From positions 3,658 to 13,670 of the forward strand of contig NW_003106640.1 in assembly GCF_000003605.2 (NCBI RefSeq): a stretch of DNA of 10,013 nucleotides, read 5' to 3'. The notes below the pieces were generated by a model, which saw only the letters and a program-made list of their open reading frames with translations, did no database searches and was not told the origin of the DNA. This DNA comes from Saccoglossus kowalevskii (taxonomy: Eukaryota; Hemichordata; Enteropneusta; Harrimaniidae). Of this stretch, positions 1 through 8,351 are shown one piece after another. The position numbers and the translations under genes were made by a program. Within the stretch, counting starts at the first letter, position 1; each line of letters begins with the position of its first letter.

Positions 1-1200
1 TTATAAACGTATGCCTTGTTGCTACAAGGGACTATACCTTGCACTGCAGTAAACTAGTTGATTATGAACTCATGCCTTGTTGCTACAAGGGACTATACCT
101 TGTATTGCAGTAAACTACTTGATTATAAACCTAGGCCTTGTTGCTACATGAAACTATACCTTGCATTGCAGTAACAAGTTGATTATAAACTCATGTCTTG
201 TTGCTACAAGGGACTATACCTTGTATTGCAGTAAACTACTTGATTATAAACCTAGGCTTTGTTGCAACAAGGGACTATACCTTGCATTGCAGTAACTAGT
301 TGATTATAAACTCATGTCTTGTTGCTACAAGGGACTATACCTTGTATTGCAGTAACTAGTTGATTATAAACTAATGTCTTGTTGCTACAAGGGACTATAC
401 CTTGTATTGCAGTAACTAGTCGATTATAAACTCATGCCTTGTTGCTACAAGGGACTATACCTTGTATTGCAGTAACTACTCGATTATAAACGTATGTCTT
501 GTTGCTACAAGGGACTATACATCGCATTGCAGTAACTAGTTGATTATAAACGTATGGCTTGTTGCTACAAGTGACTATACCTTGCATTGCAGTAACTACT
601 CGATTATAAACGTATGCCTTGTTGCTACAAGGGACTATACCTTGTATTGCAGTAACTACTCGATTATAAACGTATGCCTTGTTGCTACAATACCTTGTAT
701 TGCAGTAACTAGTTGATTTTAAACGTATGTCTTGATGCTACAAGGAACTATACCTTGTATTGCAGTAACTAGTTGATTTTAAACGTATGTCTTGATGCTA
801 CAAGGAACTATACCTTGTATTGCAGTAACTAGTTGATTAGAAATTCATGTCTCGTTTCTACAAGAGACTGTGACTTGCATTGCTGTAACTAGTTGTTTGA
901 AAACACATGCCTTGTTTCTACAAGGGACTATACTTTGCATTGCAGTAACTAATGCCTTGTTGGTACAAGGGATTGTACCTTTCAATCCAAAGACTAGTTG
1001 ATTAGAATATCATGTCTTGTGCTATACAGATAATGTACATCGCAATGACGTAACTCGTCGATTAGAAATATCATCGTTTGCTGCTATAGGGCAAGGTTAC
1101 TTGCAATTGTGTAACCAGTCAATTAGTATTCTCATTGCTGTTGTCAGGCCAATAGACAACACGTATACAGTAGATTACACATTCTGACTGATTAATTCTG
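1..1200. repeat. 60-bp-period tandem array (minisatellite), cut by the left edge and decaying rightwards
   Basis: About 19-20 units can be followed from the recurring GATTATAAAC start, at about 60, 121, 181, 242, 302, 362, 422, 482, 542, 602, 662, 715, 775, 835, 895, 1000, 1060 and 1121. The period is 60-61 bp. The unit at 662 lost 7 bp (GGGACTA), and the unit near 950 lost its head. The units at 715 and 775 are identical, which points to a recent duplication. From 835 rightwards the units diverge steadily, and after about 1120 they are barely recognisable. Each unit holds CCTTGT-TGCT-ACAAGG, a 6-bp-arm inverted repeat, followed by a second CCTTG. No unit is open in a long frame because of in-frame TAA/TAG. 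The array starts outside the window. It is not a CRISPR, since there are no variable spacers. Its origin could be a simple satellite or the tandem core of a transposon; the sequence does not decide. Confidence 0.95.
60..301. repeat. Dimeric higher-order block in the 60-bp array
   Basis: Units at 60 and 181 share a TCATG head and an ACTACTT tail. Units at 121 and 242 share a CCTAGG head and TTGCATTGC. The pair 60-180 thus repeats as 181-301, which means two-unit blocks of about 121 bp were copied together. This order is lost further right, where units with CGTATG heads dominate. Confidence 0.6.
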
Positions 1201-2334
1201 AAAAGCGAGAAAACAATTTCATAATTTATTGTGTGAATATGTAGCATAATTACATTTACTTTGTTGTTATTATAACGAGCTGTCAGTGGTTATTGAATTG
1301 AATATTTTTGAAATTATTGAGTTGAAAATTAATAAAATAATACAAAGCTGGATGTTTGTTGACAAGGTCTATATTCGGGTTGTATAATTAGTATATGAAC
1401 GAAGACAGCGTGGCGACACTCTGAACTGTAATACTTGTAATCAAACTATTTCGGTTGCCTGTCATGAAGGCCCTAAACATTCACCCGACATCCTCGTGCA
1501 GACATGGGCATCTGAGACGAAAACTAAATGAAACAATGTTGACGGTTTAATTATCTAACGGGAAAATACTAACATTGGTTGACTGCACACCGGGTAACTT
1601 AATTTGATTGGACAGTATTTTAACATAAAGTCAACACACTACTGTGATACACAGTATTAAACTAATGGGTAACTAGACTTGCATCACGCAGTCTCGCAAT
1701 TAACACTAATTAGGTATGGTTTATGGGATTGATGTACTGATAGTAAACATAAAATACAAGTAAAATAAATTCCTAAAAATTGGAAGTATCATATGGGCAG
1801 ACATATATCTTCTCAAAATACCTGTATCGTAGTCGACATTTGTATGTAATTGATTGTGCTCCATTATCTGAATGTACTCGTATGAAATATCATTGTTTTG
1901 TTTGGGAAGGGGTGAAATATTGTATGTAGAACGCATTGTTGTTTTAGTTGGTTTAATTCAGAATACCCATGAGGACGATACTATATGCTAGGGAGTTTCA
2001 AAGATACAAAATGTTGTTTTAAAACAATATTCATACCTAACCATACAAAGTTCATACTTAAACAGTAGTGCATCGGAATAAATACCAATTAAACAACATC
2101 AACTGGCTAATACATTCTAAACTGTGCAAACTGTTAAAATATAATTATTGGCAACATTGTGCCTTAACCAGAAAAATCTCATAGCCACTCCATGAAGCCA
2201 ATCTCCCGTCTCCTTAAACATCCCTCAGATCAAAAGGTTGGAACCACAATCTTCAATTCGTAAGACTTTTCACACTAAGAGTGCCTTTACATGCATTTTA
2301 ATTTACTTAATGTATCTTTTTAAGCCTATAAGTT
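1201..2334. other. AT-rich non-coding DNA, no gene seen
   Basis: Short open stretches exist but none has a recognisable protein motif or exon-like composition. I see no RNA gene, mobile-element ends or tandem repeat here. Confidence 0.55.
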
Positions 2335-2366
2335 GCATTATTATGTTTCACATTATATAATAATGC
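2335..2366. repeat. Perfect 10-bp-arm hairpin
   Basis: GCATTATTAT at 2335-2344 is the exact reverse complement of ATAATAATGC at 2357-2366, with 12 bases between. The arms are AT-rich, so some chance contribution is possible. No downstream poly-T tract or other context gives it a role. Confidence 0.5.
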
Positions 2367-3660
2367 TAATATATAATCAAGTAATCAAAAGATCCAACTG
2401 TTATAATTTCATTAATTTGTGGATTTAGTCTAGACTCTATGGCGGGCCTGTCGATGTGATTCTCAATAATACACATATATAATACTTGTCCTGATGTTCA
2501 ACTGCTCACCTTTACAATACTTACAGTGAATATGACAGTTCACATGTACATTGAAATTACGAATTGATATTAATTGGAAGAATAGTTTGAACATTGTGTG
2601 CGAATTATCATCGCCGTGCTTACAGCTGTTATACTAAAACACATGGAAAAGAATTCATCACATACGAAATTAAAATGCTTATGTTTGGGAACCATATAAA
2701 TAATCATAAAAATAATCAGTTGCATGTGCATACCACTGGCCTGTTATTTACATCACCAATCTAATTACTCGATATAAGAGAACGTCACCCAATACTATGG
2801 GATTTACATGACAACATCATCGTCTGTTTGAGCAATTTGACCTAGCACGCAGTTTTACAATATTTTGACAGATGCCTGGAGCTAATTAAGAAGAGATTTC
2901 TTTGCACGGGGCGATAGATTGCCTAGATTACCACATCACACACAGTGGTGCTTATTGAACGATGTGAAAGATAAGAGTGTCATTGTCAAAAATAACTTAC
3001 CACATGGTATATACAGTGCGTGAGACGCCGGAAACCGCATTCTTTGGAAGGATCGTGTACCGTTCAGGCGCCGCGATATGCTGTATGAACATTTTAATCA
3101 ACGCAGTTTACTTTCAATTTAATCAGCGTTGTATTTGATTGATGTAAACGACATTCACTATATATATATATTAATTACAACAAATAGTTAAAAAAAGTAA
3201 TTGGTTCGGGAAAAGATGGTATTCATTCGAGCATATTAGTGAGTTACGTGATCATATGGATTTATACTAACAACCTGTGTGTCTGAGCTTTAAAGAGCAG
3301 TGAAGAGAATGAATACCAGTTAAGTAGGTGTTATATATGGTATTGTGTTCAGTAGTGTTTATTATTTTCGGTGAGTTCATTAGATTAATTTGTATATCAA
3401 AACAATAATTATCATTCGGTTTTAAAATGCAGGATATTATTACAACGGACAAAATGCGGAAATAGGAATTGTTGCAAACATCTTTACGAAAAAAAAAATT
3501 CGATACATTATTCGTAATTGCAATTGATAATAATATTTCATCATAAATTGTGAATCTTTAACACGAATTATCAACAACAATGTCATTATATGCAACATAA
3601 CAATAATGTGCACATGTTTAATTCTCTTTACTTTTCCACTCAAGTTAGAAGATGTAATTA
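2367..3660. other. AT-rich non-coding DNA with a short TA microsatellite
   Basis: A (TA)6 run sits at 3159-3171 and an A-run at about 3485-3496. A 6-bp inverted repeat CAACGC/GCGTTG lies at 3099-3104 and 3126-3131. No exon, RNA gene or element ends could be supported. Confidence 0.5.
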
Positions 3661-3730
3661 AATGCTCTTATTAAAAAGTACAATCAGTGTCATCGGTGAT
3701 GCGTTTAAAGATAGTCGCCGTTATTTTCTC

Positions 3731-3810
3731 TTTTTCCACCACGAATTTATTTTATGTTATAATAAGTTCATTATTGATTGGCTGGCTCCATTGTGGTTTT
3801 GGTGGAAAAA
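3731..3810. repeat. 11-bp perfect inverted repeat, 58-bp spacer
   Basis: TTTTTCCACCA at 3731-3741 is the exact reverse complement of TGGTGGAAAAA at 3800-3810. The match does not extend on either side. It overlaps a short open frame rich in Trp and Phe codons that has no recognisable domain, so the frame is not called as a gene. Confidence 0.5.
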
Positions 3811-3948
3811 CTTTCGTTTAATATTACACATTATCACATGGCTATTGTGTATACCGTCACAGTTGCGATGCTCAGTGTAAAACAACACTCTTAATATGTA
3901 CGTCATCATTTTATGCGTAATAGAACTGTACGCGGGAAAACCCGTGCG

Positions 3949-3979
3949 ATGGTATTGTTTTTACACCATGAAATACCAT
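3949..3979. repeat. 8-bp inverted repeat next to the foldback
   Basis: ATGGTATT at 3949-3956 pairs with AATACCAT at 3972-3979. Just before it CGGG-AAAA-CCCG (about 3933-3944) forms a small GC hairpin. Together they sit just 5' of the 3991-4092 foldback. Confidence 0.45.
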
Positions 3980-3990
3980 TTTTTTACAGG

Positions 3991-4092
3991 ATAATATGAG
4001 GTTATTACGAGGATACCGAAAAGTTTGCACGAATGCGACGGCATACCGTCTGAGAACATACTTTTCGGTATCCTCATATAACCCCATGTTAT
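3991..4092. repeat. 102-bp foldback (inverted repeat) with a nested hairpin in the loop
   Basis: GAGGATACCGAAAAGT (4009-4024) is perfectly complementary to 4060-4075. The pairing continues outward through ATGAGGTTAT on the left and ATAACCCCAT on the right with a one-base bulge and a few mismatches, giving arms of 3991-4024 and 4060-4092. The 35-base loop contains its own perfect stem GACGG-CATA-CCGTC (4037-4050). The shape suits a tiny MITE/foldback element or a transcribed hairpin of pre-miRNA-like size. No clear target-site duplication is visible. A short minus-strand open frame covers it but is best explained as a by-product of the repeat. Confidence 0.8.
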
Positions 4093-4229
4093 TAAACAAT
4101 CATCTCTTCCTCCCTATGATACATCGTAGGAATGCCGAAATCCAAAAAGTTTAGAACAGATTTAGCGAACTTCTCTGTGTAGGCTCAAACCCTGGGGCAG
4201 TAATGTTTGTTTTTATTATTAGAGGACGC

Positions 4230-4241
4230 TTACGCGCGTAA
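4230..4241. other. 12-bp perfect palindrome TTACGCGCGTAA
   Basis: A self-complementary 12-mer with three CpGs in an AT-rich, CpG-poor setting. The symmetry does not extend to the flanking bases. It could be a dimeric protein site, but no protein can be named from sequence. Confidence 0.5.
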
Positions 4242-4267
4242 TCATTCCATATTTAGAATCCGCATTT

Positions 4268-4277
4268 CCAAATATGG
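4268..4277. promoter_or_regulatory. Single CArG box CCAAATATGG in an 8-bp inverted repeat
   Basis: CCAAATATGG fits the SRF/MADS consensus CC(A/T)6GG exactly. Its AAATATGG (4270-4277) is also the reverse complement of CCATATTT at 4247-4254, which itself starts a near-CArG. Function is inferred only. Confidence 0.35.
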
Positions 4278-4369
4278 TAGGGCGAAAATACCCAGTACAA
4301 TACCGCAAAATTATAGCACGCTGTAACTTACCGTGACCGATGTATAATAATAGCAAATAATCTCATGGT

Positions 4370-4382
4370 GCAATATTATTGC
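4370..4382. other. 13-bp palindrome GCAATA-T-TATTGC
   Basis: Perfect six-base arms around one central base. Close by, TCGATAA (4412-4418) and TTATCGA (4437-4443) form a second inverted repeat. Both add to the local density of dyad symmetry. Confidence 0.35.
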
Positions 4383-4529
4383 CGACGGAAAGTCTATTTT
4401 CACAAAAAATATCGATAAGAAGAATATTTCTGTCTTTTATCGAAAACTGTCAGCGACTGTAACAGCAATAGGTGTCCAGCTACGCGCTTATACGTTAGAT
4501 TCACAATTCCTACTTGTCTATTTATAATC

Positions 4530-4657
4530 TGATATCACTTAGTCGAAGAGTTGCCTGTCACCCGCTGCGACATAGGCTGTATATGTCCATTCACTTCCGG
4601 TCTGTGGATATCCATGACGTCACTCGTATCAACTGATATCATAAACGAGTGATATCA
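4530..4657. promoter_or_regulatory. Cluster of palindromic sites: TGATATCA x3, TGGATATCCA, full CRE, plus an ETS site
   Basis: Within 128 bases there are TGATATCA at 4530-4537, 4634-4641 and 4650-4657, and TGGATATCCA at 4605-4614. TGACGTCA (4615-4622) abuts the last of these; it is a full cAMP-response element. ACTTCCGG at 4593-4600 is a strong ETS/GABP core. GACATA/TATGTC (4569-4574, 4582-4587) and TCACTCGT/ACGAGTGA (4620-4627, 4645-4652) add further inverted repeats. CRE plus ETS is a combination common in animal promoters and enhancers. No transcript start or exon is evident nearby, so a regulatory role is inferred. Confidence 0.4.
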
Positions 4658-4814
4658 AGTAATATTCTTAAAAAAATATTCCAAAATCATATCTACTTCT
4701 TAGACAAAGCAAATTGCAAGCACTCTTGATTATGTAATAGTTTCCGTTCATACATATAGTCCAATGTGATGTTAAGTATGAGTCAGGTACTGTTTTAAGC
4801 ATATTTTTAACTAT

Positions 4815-5105
4815 ATTATTCAGTACAGAGAGGTGTTTATATAAAAATACGTGTAATTATTAGGTCAAATATTTTGTTCAATCCAGTGCGATTGTGTGTG
4901 TATAAAAATATTGCTTAAATGAAATACGGTATAAACATACGTTCGTAATTTTTTTCAGTACAGAGAATTTGAAAATACGGTGTAAACATATGGTCAAATG
5001 TTGTTCAGTTCAGTGAGGTAGAGTATATGTGAAAATACGTTCTAAAAATATGTTCGAATATTTCGGTGCGATTGGGCAATGTTCATACGAAAATACGATA
5101 AAATC
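4815..5105. repeat. Old degenerate tandem repeat, about 60-bp period
   Basis: A core (G/A)AAATACG recurs at 4844, 4921, 4972, 5032 and 5090 (steps of 77, 51, 60 and 58). It is followed by TAAACATA(C/T)G-like and then GTTCAGT(A/T)CAG(A/T)GAG-like blocks. The 77-base step contains an extra partial copy, AAAAATATTGC. The unit is unrelated in sequence to the array at the left edge, although the period is nearly the same. Confidence 0.65.
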
Positions 5106-5440
5106 AGTTTATAACACGTAAATAAGAGTTTATGTTGTCATGTATATGGGTAATGTTCTGTTTATCTGTGTAATTATATGACATACTTCCTTAACGTATT
5201 TGAAATGGAATAATTGCATGTATACTGTGATTTATATAATCATAACGATATTACTACCATAGGACCAACAATATGCTAATTTGTCATGAATGGTCCTTTA
5301 CTTGCAGATACTTGAAAATGTAAGAGACGTGATTCTAGTGAAATATAATACTGTAGACAAATACGATCACAGTATATCGTCAGTTTATTTGGTAATTGAA
5401 ATTCAAATCGACATAGCATGGGCATATGTCCTTACCCAAC
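5106..5440. other. Non-coding DNA with an isolated acceptor-like site
   Basis: TCCTTTACTTGCAG ending at 5307 looks like a good 3' splice site and is followed by an open frame of about 50 codons. The frame gives no clear match to any family I recognise, and no well-placed donor is seen. I do not call it an exon. Confidence 0.4.
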
Positions 5441-5458
5441 TTATGTCACGTGACATAA
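5441..5458. promoter_or_regulatory. 18-bp perfect palindrome around an E-box (USF/MiT-TFE type)
   Basis: TTATGTCACGTGACATAA is fully self-complementary. Its centre GTCACGTGAC is the optimal 10-bp site of bHLH-Zip factors (USF; the CLEAR motif of TFEB/MITF in vertebrates). Use as a binding site in this organism is inferred. Confidence 0.45.
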
Positions 5459-6736
5459 TTCTATTTTGGATTCATTAAGGATGTTTCATAAAATCAAGAA
5501 ATCGTTACCGTAGAGAGCCAACACGTAACAACCACACGTAATAAGTGAATGGGGAATTGGGACATACTGTTCGTTATAGCTAATATTATTCTGTTTTCTT
5601 CCCAAATGTGTACTATATAAATAACTCCCTCTGCGTTCACTACGTAGGCGAATACTTAATTACATTATGCTCACAATCTGTTCCGATGAATCTAGATAAT
5701 GTATTGCGGTGCAAATCACGGTGAAATATGATCTAATACGCGACGATCATTCCCAAATATGACTGACGATAGATGGTTCTAATGAGCAATGACGTACATA
5801 AAATATTTTTTATCTATTTTTTTCATCACGGACATAAGTGCGGAATATTATAGGACTGGATTAAATACAAAAACCACTGTCCGTATTCACATATCTGTAT
5901 AGCTTTACTTTTTCTACATTTATTGAACTAATCTTCGCTTAAATAGTCGCAAAAAATTCCTCTATGTGGTACTAAATTAAACTCAGGTGTACGTGCACAC
6001 ATGAACACTTTATTGTGACTTGGGAATACACGCTCTCTAATCTCTCTCATATCTCTAGACATACATATAAGCGATCCACTCATTAAGATTGCTGTAATTT
6101 GTGATGTAACGGACGCGACTACTATTAAGTCAGCGACAAAATTACTGCTGAAAACCGACATTATAAAGACCGGAATAAATCCCAGTTAAATACTATCTGG
6201 ATTTGTTCTCATTCTTATTACGGGATGGTGTTGTTTTTTATTATTGTTGCTAGTCGTGTACATGGCAGTACAGGTATTATTGCGAACGTACGTACATAAA
6301 TTCTAATATACATTTGAAGCTTTGTGTGAAACGTTCACTTTAGGGAATACTCGAACACGTAATACATGCCTGTGATTTAAGCCTGCTTTTTAGAAACAAA
6401 CACTGATAAGCCTTCAGTGCAGTCACTAACACATTGGCTGGCGTCTTTGTGTCTGGTTAATTTGTAATTACACCACTTTTAATTAAATCAGATATTCATT
6501 ATTTCGTTTTAGAAGTTGTTGATGCATTCGATGGGACGCAATTATTATAAAATAAACATCATAATATTTTTTGGCAGAAATAATTACCACTAAAATTGTT
6601 GAACCACTCAAAATTAAGGCTAAATAAATTGAAAAAAAAAACATTACGTAAATATCAAACTTCATGATAATAATCAAAATACTCAACGATATTAATCAAT
6701 TAATTTATACAATGTTGTGATATGCTTCTATGACAG
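5459..6736. other. Probable intron or intergenic DNA; weak TATA-like site
   Basis: TATATAAA at 5614-5621 fits a TATA box and lies about 160 bases 3' of the E-box palindrome, but no good initiator or first exon follows. The expected 45-bp exon 3 of a nicotinic receptor gene was looked for and not found. A minus-strand open frame at 5928-6161 has no recognisable motif. Confidence 0.45.
6735..6736 (+). other. 3' splice acceptor of the receptor exon
   Basis: The AG of TGACAG precedes the GAA-TGG start. An in-frame TGA at 6731-6733 closes the reading frame just upstream, so the coding segment cannot extend left and must begin by splicing. Confidence 0.8.
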
Positions 6737-6846
6737 GAATGGTTCGATCACCGTCTTTCATGGAATCCAGAAGACTTTGATGGCCTTGAGTCTATAGTCG
6801 TTCCTGCTAGTGACGTCTGGACCCCGGATACATCACTATTAAACAG
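6737..6846 (+). CDS. Internal exon (exon 4 type) of a nicotinic acetylcholine receptor-like subunit
   Basis: This exon encodes part of the extracellular ligand-binding domain of a Cys-loop, pentameric ligand-gated ion channel at the cell surface. It reads 36 codons plus AG, without a stop, between ATGACAG and GTAACC. Residue 2 is Trp in the context EWFDHRLSW, corresponding to loop D (Trp55 of alpha7, Trp53 of the snail AChBP). WNPEDFDG at 9-16 is the typical nicotinic WNPxDYGG block. VWTPDTSLLN at 27-36 is loop A with the invariant W-x-P-D. The 110-bp length, phase-0 entry and phase-2 exit equal the conserved exon 4 of nicotinic genes. In GABA/glycine-type channels this segment reads differently (PDTFF). 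The loop A Tyr (Tyr93 of Torpedo alpha1) is Leu here, as in non-alpha subunits. The acceptor has a weak pyrimidine tract. The other exons were not found in this window, so an orphan or pseudo-exon cannot be excluded. Confidence 0.93.
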
Positions 6847-6852
6847 GTAACC
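6847..6852 (+). other. 5' splice donor of the receptor exon
   Basis: AACAG followed by GTAACC gives a usable donor (AG/GTAA). It leaves phase 2 (codon AG_), as in the family's exon 4. Confidence 0.8.
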
Positions 6853-6948
6853 TCTGATCTTTTCGTGTGACATCACACGTCTGCCTCGCATACATAGAAA
6901 ACACAGCATAGTTTGCTTCAATGATCACTGCAGGTAAACAGTTTGTCA

Positions 6949-7113
6949 TCTAGTCTGTCCTATTGAGGAAGTGCATGTAGTGTTGAGTGGCCATCATACG
7001 ATGGATTGTATGTAGTCTTTATGTTGTGTGGACCACATTCGACAATTCCATGTAGTCTATATGTTGTCATAAGACGGATTGCCGAATGTCGTGTAATTCT
7101 AATAATTAGTGCA
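6949..7113. repeat. Diverged relics of the 38-42-bp CArG repeat family
   Basis: Blocks match the array at the right end of the window. TAGTCTGT occurs at 6951, and CCTATTGAGGAAGTGCATGTAG (array: CCTAATAAGGAGTGCATATAG) at 6959-6980. TGTAGTCT(T/A)TATGTTGT begins at 7011 and again exactly 40 bp later at 7051. ATGTCGTGTAAT (7086-7097) plus AATAATTAGTGCA (7101-7113) mirrors a unit junction in the array. The order of blocks is the same. The relic starts about 100 bases after the receptor exon and 2.5 kb from the main array. Confidence 0.7.
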
Positions 7114-8041
7114 CATAAACTGTAGCTCCAATAATGATTTAGAAGCTGGTGTCGTGAAGTCTGCTCGTAGGGTGTGCTCAGTTATTTCAGCTGGGGATAG
7201 TTTGGTGTATTTGTAGGGGTCACATTGTATTCAACCTTGCCTTAGGGGGTCGAAGAGATCCAGATATCCTGACCTGAGAATCGGGATCGGGGAAAAAACA
7301 CTGTTAAATAAAGAATCAATGCAATGTTTTAACGTATCACTTCCAAACGTTAGTTTAGATGTAAGCAGACAACAACAAAAAATAGTACCCTGACGGCGTA
7401 AATGTAACCAAGTCAACATGAATGGACCCGCAATATAAGTGTCAACGTATTATTCCAGTCGTCAAAATATGATACTGGAAACACGAGACACGGTTATGTT
7501 GTCCCAGATTTCCCGGGATAAAGAGCTTCAGTTTAAACAGGTAGACAGGGATAAGGCGGAGATAAGATAGATATTGTAGAAAATAGAAATTCATTATTAA
7601 ATATGTACAGCAGTTTACTTTGTCGCACCTCTGAATCGGTATTACCTATATTCGTTTAAAATACTTTGTAATGATTAATAAAGGCGATCGGGAAATGCAT
7701 CGAATTGGTTTTTGAACCGTCAATCAAAAGACGTTAAAGTACGTTTAAAGAAGGTCGCCATGTCACATGACCTTGGATTATTGTGACTTTTATTTTGAAA
7801 ATCTCATTAATTTTGTTCTTTCTTTTTTGAGGGCAGTACCTTCGACGGTAACGATGTGGCAAAACATGTGAGCGAGTGTACATTTGCAGCTGATAAATAG
7901 AATGGGACGCTGGATTTGTCAAATACTGAAGAATTTTTAAGTTGGTCACTGGCATCGCGCTTATTTGTACAAAAATTGAGGATGGCGTGATTACAACTTA
8001 TTTTGCGATTTTCATGAAGTCTACCTGTGAGCATATGTTAT
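7114..8041. other. Non-coding DNA with no gene recognised
   Basis: Three short minus-strand open frames (7231-7419, 7734-7955, 7807-8034) overlap this stretch, two of them each other. None shows a recognisable motif. The expected next receptor exon (PPxxxxSxC, FPFDxQxC) was looked for and not seen. Confidence 0.45.
7762..7775. promoter_or_regulatory. Composite E-box (M-box) and FTZ-F1/SF-1 site
   Basis: GTCACATGAC (7762-7771), read on the other strand as GTCATGTGAC, is an MITF-type M-box. It overlaps TGACCTTGG (7767-7775), whose complement CCAAGGTCA is the exact SF-1/FTZ-F1 half-site. Occupancy is unknown. Confidence 0.3.
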
Positions 8042-8081
8042 AATAACATAACCCCATAGAATCGTCTTGGGGTAAGTTATT
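8042..8081. repeat. Imperfect hairpin with 14-15-base arms
   Basis: AATAACATAACCCCA (8042-8056) pairs with TGGGGTAAGTTATT (8068-8081) with one mismatch and one bulge around an 11-base loop. The right arm contains GGTAAGT, a consensus-like splice donor, but stops in all frames just upstream make an exon unlikely. ATAACCCCAT also ends the 3991-4092 foldback, perhaps by chance. Confidence 0.55.
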
Positions 8082-8251
8082 TCTCAACGATGATGTAGTC
8101 TATCCGTGCTATATTCTGAGTGGCTTAGCTCGCAGAATAAGCCGCATCACTCGTCCTTCGTGAAAATAACTCCCATACCCCACAAACGGCAGGGTAGGGT
8201 CATAGGTTCCTGTCTTATTACCGATCGCAGCATTGCAGATACAGACAAAAC

Positions 8252-8259
8252 TGACGTCA
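8252..8259. promoter_or_regulatory. Full CRE palindrome TGACGTCA
   Basis: A perfect eight-base CREB/ATF site. It lies 230 bp from another identical site at 8482 and on the other side of the 8352-8472 foldback. Confidence 0.4.
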
Positions 8260-8351
8260 TATCACATATAACAGGGTGCAGGTGCATAGAGTAGGAACAT
8301 CAAAACAAGCAACGAACCAAATGTAATCATTACACCACTAGTCTAGACACG

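Noticed and set aside
1-840. CRISPR array
   Set aside because: Units are contiguous 60-bp copies with no unique spacers, and the setting is eukaryotic.
3662-3880. 72-codon plus-strand frame with Trp/Phe-rich hydrophobic end as a membrane peptide
   Set aside because: Hydrophobicity follows from T-rich DNA; the frame spans an inverted repeat, and there is no known family or transcript signal.
3911-4099. 62-codon minus-strand frame as a gene
   Set aside because: It lies almost wholly in the foldback and its flanking inverted repeats.
5308-5391. Possible N-terminal receptor exon (exon 2 type)
   Set aside because: The acceptor is good, and YNTV...SVYLVIEIQI faintly recalls the beta1 strand region. 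However, the RPV motif is missing, the length is wrong and the donor is poor.
6400-6425. CTGATAAG...AGTGCAGTC as another copy of the CArG repeat
   Set aside because: Only two short blocks with altered spacing and no further unit sequence; compatible with chance.
6741-6752. Pol III B-box-like GGTTCGATCACC suggesting a tRNA or SINE
   Set aside because: Only partial match to the B-box, no A-box at the right distance, and it lies inside the receptor exon's codons.
8071-8077. GGTAAGT as a real splice donor
   Set aside because: It belongs to a hairpin arm, and all three frames are closed shortly upstream.
8112-8143. Interleaved ATTCTG/CAGAAT and GGCTTA/TAAGCC as a pseudoknot
   Set aside because: Six-base arms are common by chance and nothing else supports an RNA here.
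8106-8294. 62-codon plus-strand frame as an exon
   Set aside because: Composition is protein-like, but no motif, no convincing splice sites and no start context were found.
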